From positions 1 to 64,000 of the forward strand of contig CAKPDP010000001.1 in assembly GCA_934149105.1 (NCBI GenBank): a stretch of 64,000 nucleotides of DNA. Direction: 5' to 3'. The notes beneath the pieces were generated by a model. It was given only the letters and a program-made list of their open reading frames with translations. It did not search any database and was not told the origin of the DNA. Made by a program: the position numbers and the translations under genes. Position 1 is the first letter of the stretch. Every line of letters starts with the position of its first letter. Below, piece after piece: positions 7,769 to 16,830 of this stretch. The stretch is from an uncultured Bacilli bacterium. Its GTDB lineage: Bacteria > Bacillota_I > Bacilli_A > RF39 > UBA660.

Positions 7769-8141
7769 CTAATTCAATATTATATATATACTCTTCATCA
7801 GAATCTAGAACAAGATAATTTATGGTTATATGATTAGCTATATGATTAATGGATTTGGTATAAATATTAATTTCTAAATTGATATCATTTTCTTTTATTT
7901 TATATTCCGCTACTGAATTGTGCCCTTCATGAAAATGGATGGCACAGGTAAATTCAGTACTTTCTCTTACTAATGTGTACTCTTTATTTGAATAATTAGT
8001 TGCACTAGGGGTATGAAAAATTGTTTTAACATTGTCTAGAAAATAACTAATTTTATTTTTGGTTTTTATTCCAGTCGTTTCTATTAATTTTATATTGTTT
8101 TCTGATACATTTTTTAAAAATCCAGTTATTTTTATTTTCGT
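7752..8141 (-). CDS. DUF1934 (YwiB-like) protein with apparent ACG start
   Basis: An open frame of 129 codons on the minus strand encodes a DUF1934 beta-barrel (calycin-like) protein. It starts KIKITGFLKNVSENN, as YwiB starts MKI, and later has EFTCAIHFHEGHNS and NHITINYLVLDSDEEYIYNI. No ATG, GTG or TTG is available: an in-frame TAA (8144-8142) directly precedes the codon ACG at 8141-8139. A GGAGGG ribosome site lies 6 bases before that ACG, the ideal distance. The start is therefore probably ACG, or an ATG mutated or misread by one base. It overlaps the ArgRS-like gene by 17 bases. Confidence 0.72.
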   Translation of the reverse strand, partial: TKIKITGFLKNVSENNIKLIETTGIKTKNKISYFLDNVKTIFHTPSATNYSNKEYTLVRESTEFTCAIHFHEGHNSVAEYKIKENDINLEINIYTKSINHIANHITINYLVLDSDEEYIYNIELDEPHE

Positions 8142-8169
8142 TTAAATCCCTCCAAACTAATCGCTATAC

Positions 8170-8198
8170 ATTATACCACAAAATATACAAAAACAAAA
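8170..8198 (-). promoter_or_regulatory. Promoter of DUF1934-argS'-rpoE operon
   Basis: On the minus strand an extended -10, TGGTATAAT (TATAAT at 8175-8170), has a weak TTTTGT -35 at 8198-8193. Transcription would start about 20 bases before the coding region. Confidence 0.6.
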
Positions 8199-8267
8199 CA
8201 TATTTTTATTTATTTTAGGAATAATAGAATTAGGATAAATTTATTAAAGTTAGAAGGACTGATATTG

Positions 8268-10265
8268 ATGAAAAAAGCACGACGAATTTTAAAGAGGATT
8301 TTATTAGGAATAGGGATAATGATTGGTGTGTTTGTAGTTATAAATATTGGTTTATATGTTTATTGTTTAATAACAACAGCTCCTGCGATAGGTAATTCTC
8401 AGTCTTATTATTTATATGATAATAAAGAGGAGATTTTATTTAATGATAGTGATCAATGGATTGGGGTTGATCAAGTTAGTGACTACTTATTAAAGGCTAC
8501 TATAGATACAGAGGATAAATATTTTTATAAGCATATGGGGTTTGATTATTTAAGAATTTTGAAGGCTGTGGTTAAGAATATTAAATCGGGTAGTCTTACT
8601 GAGGGAGCTTCAACTATTACTCAACAATATGCAAGAAATTTATTTTTGAATTATGATAAAACCTGGTCTAGAAAAATAGAAGAGGCGATGTTAGCTTTTG
8701 AACTGGAAACCCATTATAGCAAAAAGGAAATTTTAGAGGGATATTTAAATACGATTAATTACGGAGGAGTGTATGGAATTGAGAATGCTAGCTACCACTA
8801 TTTTGGACATAGTGCAAGTAGTTTGTCTTTAGCAGAAGCTAGTATGTTGGCAGGAATACCTCAAAGTCCTTCTAATTATTCGCCGTTTGTTAATGAGGAA
8901 CTTGCTAAAAAGAGACAACGAATTGTTTTAGAGGCTATGGTAAGGAATGGAGATATATTGGAAGAAGAGGCCGATGAGGCATATAATATTAAGCTTATTT
9001 ATAATACTTCTAATGAAACCAAATATTATGATAATTTATTATATTTTAGAGATGAGGTTTTGAAAGAACTTAATAATATAGATAATATTCCTAGTTCGCT
9101 TACTAATGTTAGTGGATTAAAGATTTATACAACTTTAGATAGTGAGGCACAAGCAGATTTGGAGGACGCTATTAGCAAGAATATTGATAGTGGTGGTAGT
9201 GAATTACAAGCAGCTGGTATTATGATGAATCCTAAAACAGGGGGAGTTATGGCTTTAATGGGAGGAGTTGATTATAATTTTAGTGTTTTTAATAGAGCTA
9301 CTTCAGCAGTGAGACAAGTAGGTTCAACGATGAAGCCGTATTTGTACTATTCGGCTTTAGAAAATGGATTTACGGCAGCTTCTAGTTTTATTAGTGAAAA
9401 AACTACTTTTTCTTTTTCAAATGGGAAAACCTATACTCCGAAAAATTATAATGATGTTTATGCTAATAAAGCTATTTCTATGGGAGCGGCTATATCTTAT
9501 TCAGATAATGTTTATGCAGTTAAAACAAATTTATTTTTAGGTGAAGATATGTTAGTGAATACAGCTAAAAAGTTAGGTATTAAGAGCAATTTGACTCCTA
9601 TTCCGTCTTTAGCTTTGGGAACAGAAGAAATTAGTTTGATAGATATGGTTAGTGCTTATTCGATATTTGCTAACTTGGGTTCAAAGATTTCTCCACATTA
9701 TATAGAAAGAATTGAGGATAAGGATGGGAATGTTTTGTATCAATATGATAATTATGTAGAACAAATATTAGATGAAAATTTATGCTTTATTTTAAGTGAA
9801 ATGCTTACTTATACTTATGATGCTAGTTTTATTGATTATAATTATCCTACGGTTATTAGTTTATTATCAAAAATTACTAATAAATATGCTATTAAGACGG
9901 GAACTACTAATAGTGATTTATGGATAATGGGCTATACACCATCAGCGGTTTTAGGAGTTTGGACAGGATACGATGATAACAGAGATTTAACGAAAGAAGA
10001 TTTGGGACATCATAAGGAAATATGGATAGATACTATGGAAAACTATTTTAAGGATAAGGAAGAGAAGTGGTATGATACACCTCAAGATGTTACAGGAGTG
10101 TTGGTTAATCCTATTACAGGAGAACCAGCTCAAGAAGGAGATAGTAAGGCTAAGGTATTTTATTTTGTTAAGGGAACAGAACCAGTAGTGGGAAATAATG
10201 ATAATGATTTAGAAAAAGTATGGAAAGAAAAAGAGGAACAAGAAGAACAGAAGGTAGGCTACTAA
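8268..10265 (+). CDS. Class A penicillin-binding protein
   Basis: A bifunctional peptidoglycan synthase. Numbering is from the TTG one codon upstream of the chosen ATG. A membrane anchor (about 10-36) is followed by a GT51 glycosyltransferase domain with catalytic Glu83 in TEDKYFY and the motif EGASTITQQYARN. The transpeptidase domain has the serine motif STMK (354-357), SDN (413-415) and KTGT (544-547). The tail is acidic and Gln-rich. The ATG at 8268 is preferred because AGAAGGA lies 9 bases upstream. The gene points toward the origin, against its minus-strand neighbours, and ends at a bidirectional terminator. It belongs to the PBP1A/PbpF-like group; exact orthology is not decided. Confidence 0.93.
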   Translation: MKKARRILKRILLGIGIMIGVFVVINIGLYVYCLITTAPAIGNSQSYYLYDNKEEILFNDSDQWIGVDQVSDYLLKATIDTEDKYFYKHMGFDYLRILKAVVKNIKSGSLTEGASTITQQYARNLFLNYDKTWSRKIEEAMLAFELETHYSKKEILEGYLNTINYGGVYGIENASYHYFGHSASSLSLAEASMLAGIPQSPSNYSPFVNEELAKKRQRIVLEAMVRNGDILEEEADEAYNIKLIYNTSNETKYYDNLLYFRDEVLKELNNIDNIPSSLTNVSGLKIYTTLDSEAQADLEDAISKNIDSGGSELQAAGIMMNPKTGGVMALMGGVDYNFSVFNRATSAVRQVGSTMKPYLYYSALENGFTAASSFISEKTTFSFSNGKTYTPKNYNDVYANKAISMGAAISYSDNVYAVKTNLFLGEDMLVNTAKKLGIKSNLTPIPSLALGTEEISLIDMVSAYSIFANLGSKISPHYIERIEDKDGNVLYQYDNYVEQILDENLCFILSEMLTYTYDASFIDYNYPTVISLLSKITNKYAIKTGTTNSDLWIMGYTPSAVLGVWTGYDDNRDLTKEDLGHHKEIWIDTMENYFKDKEEKWYDTPQDVTGVLVNPITGEPAQEGDSKAKVFYFVKGTEPVVGNNDNDLEKVWKEKEEQEEQKVGY

Positions 10266-10280
10266 AGTAGAAAATATAAA

Positions 10281-10318
10281 AAATAGTCTATATTTTTAGG
10301 AACATAGACTATTTTTTT
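10281..10318. terminator. Bidirectional terminator between PBP and noc
   Basis: AAATAGTCTAT pairs with ATAGACTATTT across a short loop. T runs occur on the 3' side of both strands, serving the converging PBP and noc genes. Confidence 0.8.
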
Positions 10319-10337
10319 GATTTAATATTTTTAAAAA

Positions 10338-12062
10338 TTAATTAGATTTTGGTAGTTTAATGATGATTTGATATTCAGTATCCATATCAATTTCACTACT
10401 TTGAATTTTATGTCCAGATTTTTCAACATCGGCGATAGCTGTTCTAATAATATTTATAGCATCATTGATATTGTATTTTGGAGGTTCTGGCATTACGATA
10501 TTAGTAGGTTGAGGGGTAGCATTAGCATTAACGTTAACATTTGAAACGCTAGGCATTGGAGTGGAAACAGGATTCTGAGGTAGAGGTGAGAATGGTTCTG
10601 GCAATGGTTGTTCAATAAATCCTGGTAATGGTCCAGATGCTAAGTTATTGGTATTGTTCCAAGGATTAGTTTCTGGAGTTGGGGCTTGAGGTGGAGTTAA
10701 ATTAGGAGTATTAATTGGATTGAACTGCCAATTATTAGGAGTAGAAGTTGGTTGAGGATGTTCAACAGATTGTTGAGGTTCATTAGGAACCATCCAAGGA
10801 TTTACAGGTTGTTCTGAAGTTGGAGCTTGTCCAGGGAAATTATAACTTGGTTGATTAGGGGTAGGGGATTGTTGCTCCCAAGTATTTAGTGGAGCAGAAG
10901 GAGAAGATGGCTCGGAAGTTTGATTATTCCACATAGTTGTTGCTTCTTCCATTTTAGGCATATTTCCATTAGATAGAGAATTTCCTGGTACGGGTGCTAC
11001 AGGTTCAGAAGGAACTGATGTTGGTGGAACAGGTGTTGAAGATCCAGTAGGAGCCATCCAAGGATTTAGCGGTTGTTCAGAAACTCCTTGAGTTTCTGGG
11101 CTGACTTGGTTAATAGGACTAGTTGGATTAGGAGAAGCAGCGGGAGTAGTTGGAGTGGAATTAGTCCAAGGATTTAGATTCATATTAGTTTTTTCATCAT
11201 CTAAAGATGGGAAAAAATTATTTCCAAAAATGCTATTATTTTCTTTAGTAATTGGGGCTTGAGGAGTAGGGATTGGGGTTTCAGGGATAGGTTTGGCTGG
11301 TTGTTGCATTAAGTCATTATAATTTTGTTCGTTCATTTTATCATCTCCTGTTAATTCAAATAAATTATTTTTACTGATAGTGGGATTATTTAATTTATTT
11401 ATATCTATATCACTATCGGTTTGACTTTCTTTAGTAGAATAATTAGAAGCAGGGGTAGTAGCTAATTTTTCTTTGATTAATAATTCAGTAGCTTTAACTG
11501 GTAATCTTTCAGAAATTATTTTTTCGAGGATTTCTAATTGAAGCTTTTTAGTTGGTAATTGTAATAAACTTCTAGCATGACGTTCAGAAATTTTATTTTC
11601 TAAAACAGCTTGTTGCACTTCATCTGGTAAATTTAGGAGACGAAGTTTATTAGAAATAGTCGTTTGTTTTTTACCCATTTTTTCCGCTAACTGTTCTTGA
11701 GTCATATTTCCGAGATCTAATAATCTTTTATAGGATTTGGCTTCTTCTATAGCATTAAGATCTTGTCTTTGGATATTTTCGATCATGGCTAGTTCAGCAC
11801 TGGTTTGATCCCCGACTTTAGAAACGATGGCTGGGACTGTTTTTAAACCAACTAGGTTGGCCGCACGATATCTTCTTTCACCAGAGATTAATTCATATTT
11901 ATTAGCTAAAGGTCTTACTACTAAGGGTTGGATAATTCCATATTCTTTAATGGATAAAGCTAGATCATTTAACTCTTCTTCTTTAAAATTAATTCTTGGT
12001 TGATATCTATTTGGTACTATATCTTCTAAGCGAAGCTGGATAATTTGGTTGTTTTGTTCCAT
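10338..12062 (-). CDS. noc: Noc-type ParB paralogue with long Pro-rich linker
   Basis: Nucleoid occlusion protein of the ParB CTPase family, in the Bacillus position after rsmG. The N-terminal domain has GERRYRA (61-67). The helix-turn-helix reads GKKQTTISNKLRLL and ISERHARSL. The positions that set ParB versus Noc specificity are Gln133, Lys139, Asn144 and Arg161, matching Noc (Q,K,K,R) at three of four. Two Noc sites (ATTTCCCGGGAAAT) are in the window. It lacks the N-terminal amphipathic helix that tethers Bacillus Noc to membrane, starting directly MEQNNQIIQLRLEDI. About 320 residues (205-528) are a Pro/Asn/Thr-rich linker with NPW-type repeats near 297, 333, 393, 421 and 466. A short folded C-terminus follows. 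At 574 residues it is twice the usual length. Confidence 0.85.
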   Translation of the reverse strand: MEQNNQIIQLRLEDIVPNRYQPRINFKEEELNDLALSIKEYGIIQPLVVRPLANKYELISGERRYRAANLVGLKTVPAIVSKVGDQTSAELAMIENIQRQDLNAIEEAKSYKRLLDLGNMTQEQLAEKMGKKQTTISNKLRLLNLPDEVQQAVLENKISERHARSLLQLPTKKLQLEILEKIISERLPVKATELLIKEKLATTPASNYSTKESQTDSDIDINKLNNPTISKNNLFELTGDDKMNEQNYNDLMQQPAKPIPETPIPTPQAPITKENNSIFGNNFFPSLDDEKTNMNLNPWTNSTPTTPAASPNPTSPINQVSPETQGVSEQPLNPWMAPTGSSTPVPPTSVPSEPVAPVPGNSLSNGNMPKMEEATTMWNNQTSEPSSPSAPLNTWEQQSPTPNQPSYNFPGQAPTSEQPVNPWMVPNEPQQSVEHPQPTSTPNNWQFNPINTPNLTPPQAPTPETNPWNNTNNLASGPLPGFIEQPLPEPFSPLPQNPVSTPMPSVSNVNVNANATPQPTNIVMPEPPKYNINDAINIIRTAIADVEKSGHKIQSSEIDMDTEYQIIIKLPKSN

Positions 12063-12167
12063 AGTAACCCCTCTTTCTATTCCTTTATTATTCTATTTTT
12101 ATGATACTATATTTTCAAGAAATTTACAACTGTTTTTTACAACTATTTTTGATAAACAATTATGTAA

Positions 12168-12207
12168 AGAAAAAAATAGTCTTCTCTAAAAGATTTGAAG
12201 ACTATTT
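12168..12207 (-). terminator. Terminator after rsmG
   Basis: On the minus strand AAATAGTCTTC pairs with GAAGACTATTT, followed by a T run. The stem overlaps the rsmG stop codon region. Confidence 0.8.
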
Positions 12208-12906
12208 AAGGTTTTTCTTTTTTATTTCACTGTATTTACGAGGATATTTTGAAGGAGTAGGAGAAAGTTTTTGAAATTTAAGAAGGGTTCGGTTACTATT
12301 TTCTTGAGGTAAATTAAAGTTAATTTGATCTATTAATTGGATATTTAAACAGGAATAATAATTAGAAATATTTTCTAATTCTTCGGTAACATTTCCTTTC
12401 ATAGCAATAAAATAGCCATTAACTTTAACTGCCGGTATAGAATATTCTAGCAAGTGTGCTAAGGGAGCAACAGCACGGGCAGTAACTATATCATAAATTT
12501 CTCTATTAGTTTTACTATAGATTTCGGCTCTTTCATTTATAACTTTAATTTTAGTTAAATTTAATTTTTGAATAACTAAATTTAGAAAGAAGCATTTTTT
12601 AGAATTGGCTTCAATTAAAGTTAAGTCTAAATCAGGATAAAATATTTTTAGAACAAGACCTGGGAAACCTGCTCCTGATCCTATATCACAGATCTTTTGA
12701 GTATCTAGATCTATAATTTTAGAGATAGTTAGACTATCATAGAAATGTTTTAGATAGGCACTTTCTTTGGTCGTTATAGCTGTTAAATTATATTTTTGAT
12801 TTTCTTCAACTAAAAGGTTATAGTAAGTTTCTAATTTAGCAAGAGTTTGATCAGTAAAGGAAATATTTAAGTCAGATAGGGCTTTAATAAATTCATCTCT
12901 AGTCAT
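12202..12906 (-). CDS. rsmG: 16S rRNA (guanine-N7)-methyltransferase RsmG
   Basis: RsmG (GidB) methylates G527 of 16S rRNA using S-adenosylmethionine. The SAM-binding core is clear: KICDIGSGAGFPGLVLKIF, LTLIEANSKKCFFL and VTARAVAPLAHLLEY. Its 234 residues match the family. The ATG at 12906 overlaps the 3' end of mnmG by 8 bases, so it is probably translationally coupled in the yidC-mnmE-mnmG-rsmG cluster near the origin. Confidence 0.96.
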   Translation of the reverse strand: MTRDEFIKALSDLNISFTDQTLAKLETYYNLLVEENQKYNLTAITTKESAYLKHFYDSLTISKIIDLDTQKICDIGSGAGFPGLVLKIFYPDLDLTLIEANSKKCFFLNLVIQKLNLTKIKVINERAEIYSKTNREIYDIVTARAVAPLAHLLEYSIPAVKVNGYFIAMKGNVTEELENISNYYSCLNIQLIDQINFNLPQENSNRTLLKFQKLSPTPSKYPRKYSEIKKKNLK

Positions 12907-14776
12907 TATAATACTTCCTTAAATAGATTAATAATATTGAAATATCTGCGGGGTTAACTCCACTTATTCTAAGGGCTTGGCCGATATTTCGAGGTCTTAT
13001 TTCTTCTAATTTTTGTCTAGCTTCACTAGCTAAATTAGGGATACTTAAGTAATCTATATCTTCTGGTATTTCTTTATTTTCATTTTTTAACATTTTAGCA
13101 GCTTCTTTTTCAACTTTAACGATATAACCTTCATATTTTATTTGAATTTCTACCTGTTCTTCTACTTCTTTAGAATAATTACTTACTAGTAAATTGTTTT
13201 CTTTAAGATTAGAAATGGTAATAGGTTGTCTTTTTAGTAAATCATAGAGATAGATGCCATCTTTTAAGGTAGGAGTACCTAATTTTTCTAAGATGAGATT
13301 ATTCTCTTTAGTAGGAGTTATTTTAGTTTCTTTTAGGTAGGTAATTAGATTATGAATATCTTGCTTTTTCTCCTGGAATTTTTGGTAACGATCTTTAGAA
13401 ATTAAACCAACTTTGTAGCCATATTCTCTTAATCTTAGATCAGCATTGTCATGTCTTAGGAGAAGACGATATTCGGCACGAGAAGTTAGCATTCTATAAG
13501 GTTCTTTAGTTCCTTTAGTAATAAGATCATCTATTAAGACACCAATATAGGCTTCATTTCTTTTGAGAATTAAGGGTTGTTTATGTTCTATTTTTAAGGA
13601 AGCATTTATTCCGGCGATTAGGCCTTGGGCGGCAGCTTCTTCGTAACCACTAGTACCATTTATTTGGCCCGCGGTAAAGAGATTTTGAAGAATTTTAGTT
13701 TCAAGGCTGGCTGTTATCTGAGTAGGGTAGATTGCATCATATTCTATGGCATAGGCATATCTTAAAATTTTAGCATGCTCTAATCCTGGTAAAGAGTGAA
13801 CCATTTGTTCTTGAATATCTTTAGGCATACTAGTAGAAAATCCTTGTAAATAGATATCATCATAGTAAAGGCTTTCTGGTTCTAGGAAAAGTTGATGTTT
13901 TTCTTTATCTTTAAAACGAACAATTTTATCTTCAATAGAAGGACAGTATCTTGGTCCAACACCGGTAATGTCATTTAGACCTCCATACATGCTAGATTTA
14001 CTTAAATTATCGAGAATAATTTGTTTAGTGGTAGGAGTAGTGTAGATTAGATGACAGGGAACTTGATTATTAACATCATAGAGTGGGGCGATATCATGAG
14101 AGAAAGTGTATGCTTCTTTATCGCCATCTTCTCTTTTAGTTTGACTAAAATCAATACTATCTCTTGCTATTCGGGGCGGAGTACCGGTTTTTAGTCTTAA
14201 AATTGAAAAGCCATATTTTTTTAAGTTATCGCTTAAATGAAGGGATGGTTTTTCTCCATGAGGACCTTCTCTAGTTCGAGTGTCGCCAATTAAAATATCT
14301 GACTTTAGATAGGTTCCAGTAGTTAAAATAACGGTTTTACTATAGATTTTGGTAGCGTTTTCAAGGATTACTCCTAGTACGGTGTTGTTTTCCACAATTA
14401 AATCTTCGACAGTAGATTCAAGGATAGAAAGATTAGGGGTGCTTTTTAGGGTTTTCAACATTTCTTGGGGATAAGTGACTTTATCTCCTTGGGCACGAAG
14501 AGAATGAACTGCAGGTCCTTTAGATGAATTTAGCATTTTCATCTGAAGTAAAGTTTTATCGGCATTGACACCCATTTCACCACCGAGAGCATCTATTTCT
14601 CTGACAATAATGCCTTTGGCAGAGCCGCCAATGGAGGGATTACAAGGCATAGTGGCAATGTTCTTGATATTTGAAGTTATTAATAGGGTTTTATGCCCTA
14701 TACGGGCAGGTGCAAGAGCGGCTTCACAACCGGCATGACCACCACCAACGACTATAACATCATATAGTTCTTTCAT
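12899..14776 (-). CDS. mnmG: tRNA uridine-34 modification enzyme MnmG
   Basis: MnmG (GidA) is the FAD enzyme that works with MnmE to add carboxymethylaminomethyl groups to U34 of tRNAs. The N-terminal FAD site is YDVIVVGGGHAGCEAALA. The family blocks MPCNPSIGGSAKG, LKTGTPPRI and GQINGTSGYEEAAAQG are all present. The ATG at 14776 is preferred to a GTG three codons upstream because homologues start near MKELYDVIVVG. The resulting length of 625 residues is normal. Confidence 0.96.
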   Translation of the reverse strand: MKELYDVIVVGGGHAGCEAALAPARIGHKTLLITSNIKNIATMPCNPSIGGSAKGIIVREIDALGGEMGVNADKTLLQMKMLNSSKGPAVHSLRAQGDKVTYPQEMLKTLKSTPNLSILESTVEDLIVENNTVLGVILENATKIYSKTVILTTGTYLKSDILIGDTRTREGPHGEKPSLHLSDNLKKYGFSILRLKTGTPPRIARDSIDFSQTKREDGDKEAYTFSHDIAPLYDVNNQVPCHLIYTTPTTKQIILDNLSKSSMYGGLNDITGVGPRYCPSIEDKIVRFKDKEKHQLFLEPESLYYDDIYLQGFSTSMPKDIQEQMVHSLPGLEHAKILRYAYAIEYDAIYPTQITASLETKILQNLFTAGQINGTSGYEEAAAQGLIAGINASLKIEHKQPLILKRNEAYIGVLIDDLITKGTKEPYRMLTSRAEYRLLLRHDNADLRLREYGYKVGLISKDRYQKFQEKKQDIHNLITYLKETKITPTKENNLILEKLGTPTLKDGIYLYDLLKRQPITISNLKENNLLVSNYSKEVEEQVEIQIKYEGYIVKVEKEAAKMLKNENKEIPEDIDYLSIPNLASEARQKLEEIRPRNIGQALRISGVNPADISILLIYLRKYYND

Positions 14777-14798
14777 AGTTATCACATCTTTCTTTTTT

Positions 14799-16154
14799 TT
14801 ATTTTCCTAAACAAAATTTACTAAATAAATTATCTAATAATTCTTCAGTATAGGTTTCTCCAATAATTTCTCCTAAGGCATTCCAGGCTTCTTTAATCTC
14901 TATCTCTACAATATCTATGGGTTCATTGTTATTGATTGATGTTAAGGCTATTTCAATATGTTGAAGAGATTTTTTTAAGAGAGAAATGCTTCGAGAGTCA
15001 CTTAAATAAGTTAGATCATTAGTTTCTAAATCGCCAAGATTAAATAGTTCAATGATTTTTTCTTTGATTTTAGAAATACCATCGTTATTTTTTAGGCTTA
15101 TGGATAGGTAATCAGATGGTAATTTAGTATAATCAATTTTGGTTTCAAGATCGTTTTTATTAACTAAAATGATATGTTTCTTGGGTTTAACTTTAGTTAG
15201 AAGAGTTAAGTCTTCAGGAGTTAGGGGAGTATTGTTATTTAACATATAGATTATTAAATCAGATTTGTTAATGATATCTAAACTTTTTTGGACACCAATC
15301 TTTTCCACAACATTGTTGGTTTCCCTGATTCCGGCCGTGTCGATTAAATTTAGAATTATACCATTTAAAACTATTTTCCCTTCAACGATATCTCTAGTAG
15401 TTCCTTCAATATCGGTAACTATGGCTTTTTCTTCTTCTAAAAGGTTATTTAAAAGGCTACTTTTACCGACATTAGGTCTACCTATGATGCCAACGTTTAG
15501 TCCTTCGGTAATTAGTTTAGTATCAGATGATTTTTTGATAATGGTTAGAAGTCTTTGATAGTAAGCTTGTAACTGAGGATAAATTTTATTATTAGTTAAG
15601 ACTTCAATATCTTCATACTCTGGATAATCGATATTTACTTCGATATTAGAGATCATGGTTACTAATTCTTCACGAAGACTTTTAATTAAATTTGATACTT
15701 CTCCACTGAGGCTGTTGATAGATAGGGCTCGAGCCTTGTCGGTTTTTGCCTCAATTAGGTTCATTACAGCATCGGCTTCGACAAGATCTATTCGTCCATT
15801 TAGGAAGGCTCTTTTAGTGAATTCTCCTGGTTCGGCTAGGCGAGCTCCATTTGATAAAAGTAATTCTAAAACTTTATTAGTTGTAGCGATACCTCCATGA
15901 CAATTAATCTCGACGGTATCTTCGGTGGTAAAGGTTTTGGGTGACTTCATTATGGAAACTAAAACTTCATCTATTTTATTATTATTTTCATCAATTATAT
16001 ATCCATAGTGAATGGTATGAGTGGGAACTTGAGTTAGATCTTTACCTTTAAATATTTTATTTACTATATTAATACTATCCTCTCCACTTACTCTGATGAT
16101 GGAAATAGCTCCTACACCTAGGGCAGTGGAAATAGCAGTTATTGTGTCTTCCAT
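14799..16154 (-). CDS. mnmE: tRNA modification GTPase MnmE
   Basis: MnmE (TrmE) is the GTPase partner of MnmG in U34 modification. The N-terminal tetrahydrofolate-binding domain starts DTITAISTALGVGAISIIRVSG. The G domain has GRPNVGKSS, DTAGIRET and NKND. The C-terminus ends FCLGK, keeping the conserved cysteine of the C(I/L)GK motif. The length of 451 residues is normal. It lies directly upstream of mnmG, with a 22-base gap after correction of the mnmG start. Confidence 0.97.
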   Translation of the reverse strand: MEDTITAISTALGVGAISIIRVSGEDSINIVNKIFKGKDLTQVPTHTIHYGYIIDENNNKIDEVLVSIMKSPKTFTTEDTVEINCHGGIATTNKVLELLLSNGARLAEPGEFTKRAFLNGRIDLVEADAVMNLIEAKTDKARALSINSLSGEVSNLIKSLREELVTMISNIEVNIDYPEYEDIEVLTNNKIYPQLQAYYQRLLTIIKKSSDTKLITEGLNVGIIGRPNVGKSSLLNNLLEEEKAIVTDIEGTTRDIVEGKIVLNGIILNLIDTAGIRETNNVVEKIGVQKSLDIINKSDLIIYMLNNNTPLTPEDLTLLTKVKPKKHIILVNKNDLETKIDYTKLPSDYLSISLKNNDGISKIKEKIIELFNLGDLETNDLTYLSDSRSISLLKKSLQHIEIALTSINNNEPIDIVEIEIKEAWNALGEIIGETYTEELLDNLFSKFCLGK

Positions 16155-16218
16155 ATGGTCACTTCCTCGGGTTTTATTTTAGCATAAATTCAGGAAGAAA
16201 AAAAGAAGTATTTGAAAT

Positions 16219-16830
16219 TTATACCTCTTTTCTAGGTTTTATGACAACACATCGGTTAGGTTCTTCTCCAATACTTTCGGTGTAGACGTATTTATTATCA
16301 GATAGAGTATTGTGAATAATTCTTCTTTCATAGGAATTCATATTATCTAGTTTAGTTTCTACTTGAGTACGAGAAACTTCTTGAGCAATTTTTTTGGCTA
16401 GAAACTCTAAATTTTTATTTCTTTTTTCACGATAGTTTTCCACATCTACTGTTAATAAGATTTGATTACTAACTTGAGTGTTGATAATTTGTCTTAGAAT
16501 TATTTGAAGGGCATTGATATTTTTACCATTTTTGCCTATTAGGATAGCATTGTTGTCAGAAAAGATTTTAATATCAATATGATTTTCTCTTTTTTTAATT
16601 TCTAAATTGGTAGTTAAGCCCATTTCTTTCAAGATCTTAGTAGTAATATCTTTTAAATATGATGTGATATCACTATATTTTACTACTTCTATTTTAACTA
16701 TTTTTTTAAGAAGGGTATTTTTTTCTTCTAAAATTTTAATTAAAAGGTTTTCTTCAGTGGTATTAAGATCGGTTAGGGCTTTGCCAACGGCTTCTTCATA
16801 ATTTTTAGCTTCATAGATGTACTTATTCAT
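16219..16830 (-). CDS. khpB: KH/R3H RNA-binding protein KhpB (Jag)
   Basis: An RNA-binding protein of 203 residues with the full Jag layout: an N-terminal Jag-N domain (MNKYIYEAKNYEEAVGKAL), a KH-type domain with IGKNGKNINALQIIL, and an R3H domain ending EEPNRCVVIKPRK. It partners KhpA in RNA binding and in cell elongation in other Firmicutes. Its ATG overlaps the last base of the yidC stop codon (16830), so the genes are coupled. Confidence 0.93.
   Translation of the reverse strand: MNKYIYEAKNYEEAVGKALTDLNTTEENLLIKILEEKNTLLKKIVKIEVVKYSDITSYLKDITTKILKEMGLTTNLEIKKRENHIDIKIFSDNNAILIGKNGKNINALQIILRQIINTQVSNQILLTVDVENYREKRNKNLEFLAKKIAQEVSRTQVETKLDNMNSYERRIIHNTLSDNKYVYTESIGEEPNRCVVIKPRKEV

Noticed and set aside
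15265..15900. Plus-strand open frames inside mnmE
   Set aside because: They are complementary to conserved MnmE codons and have no independent signals.
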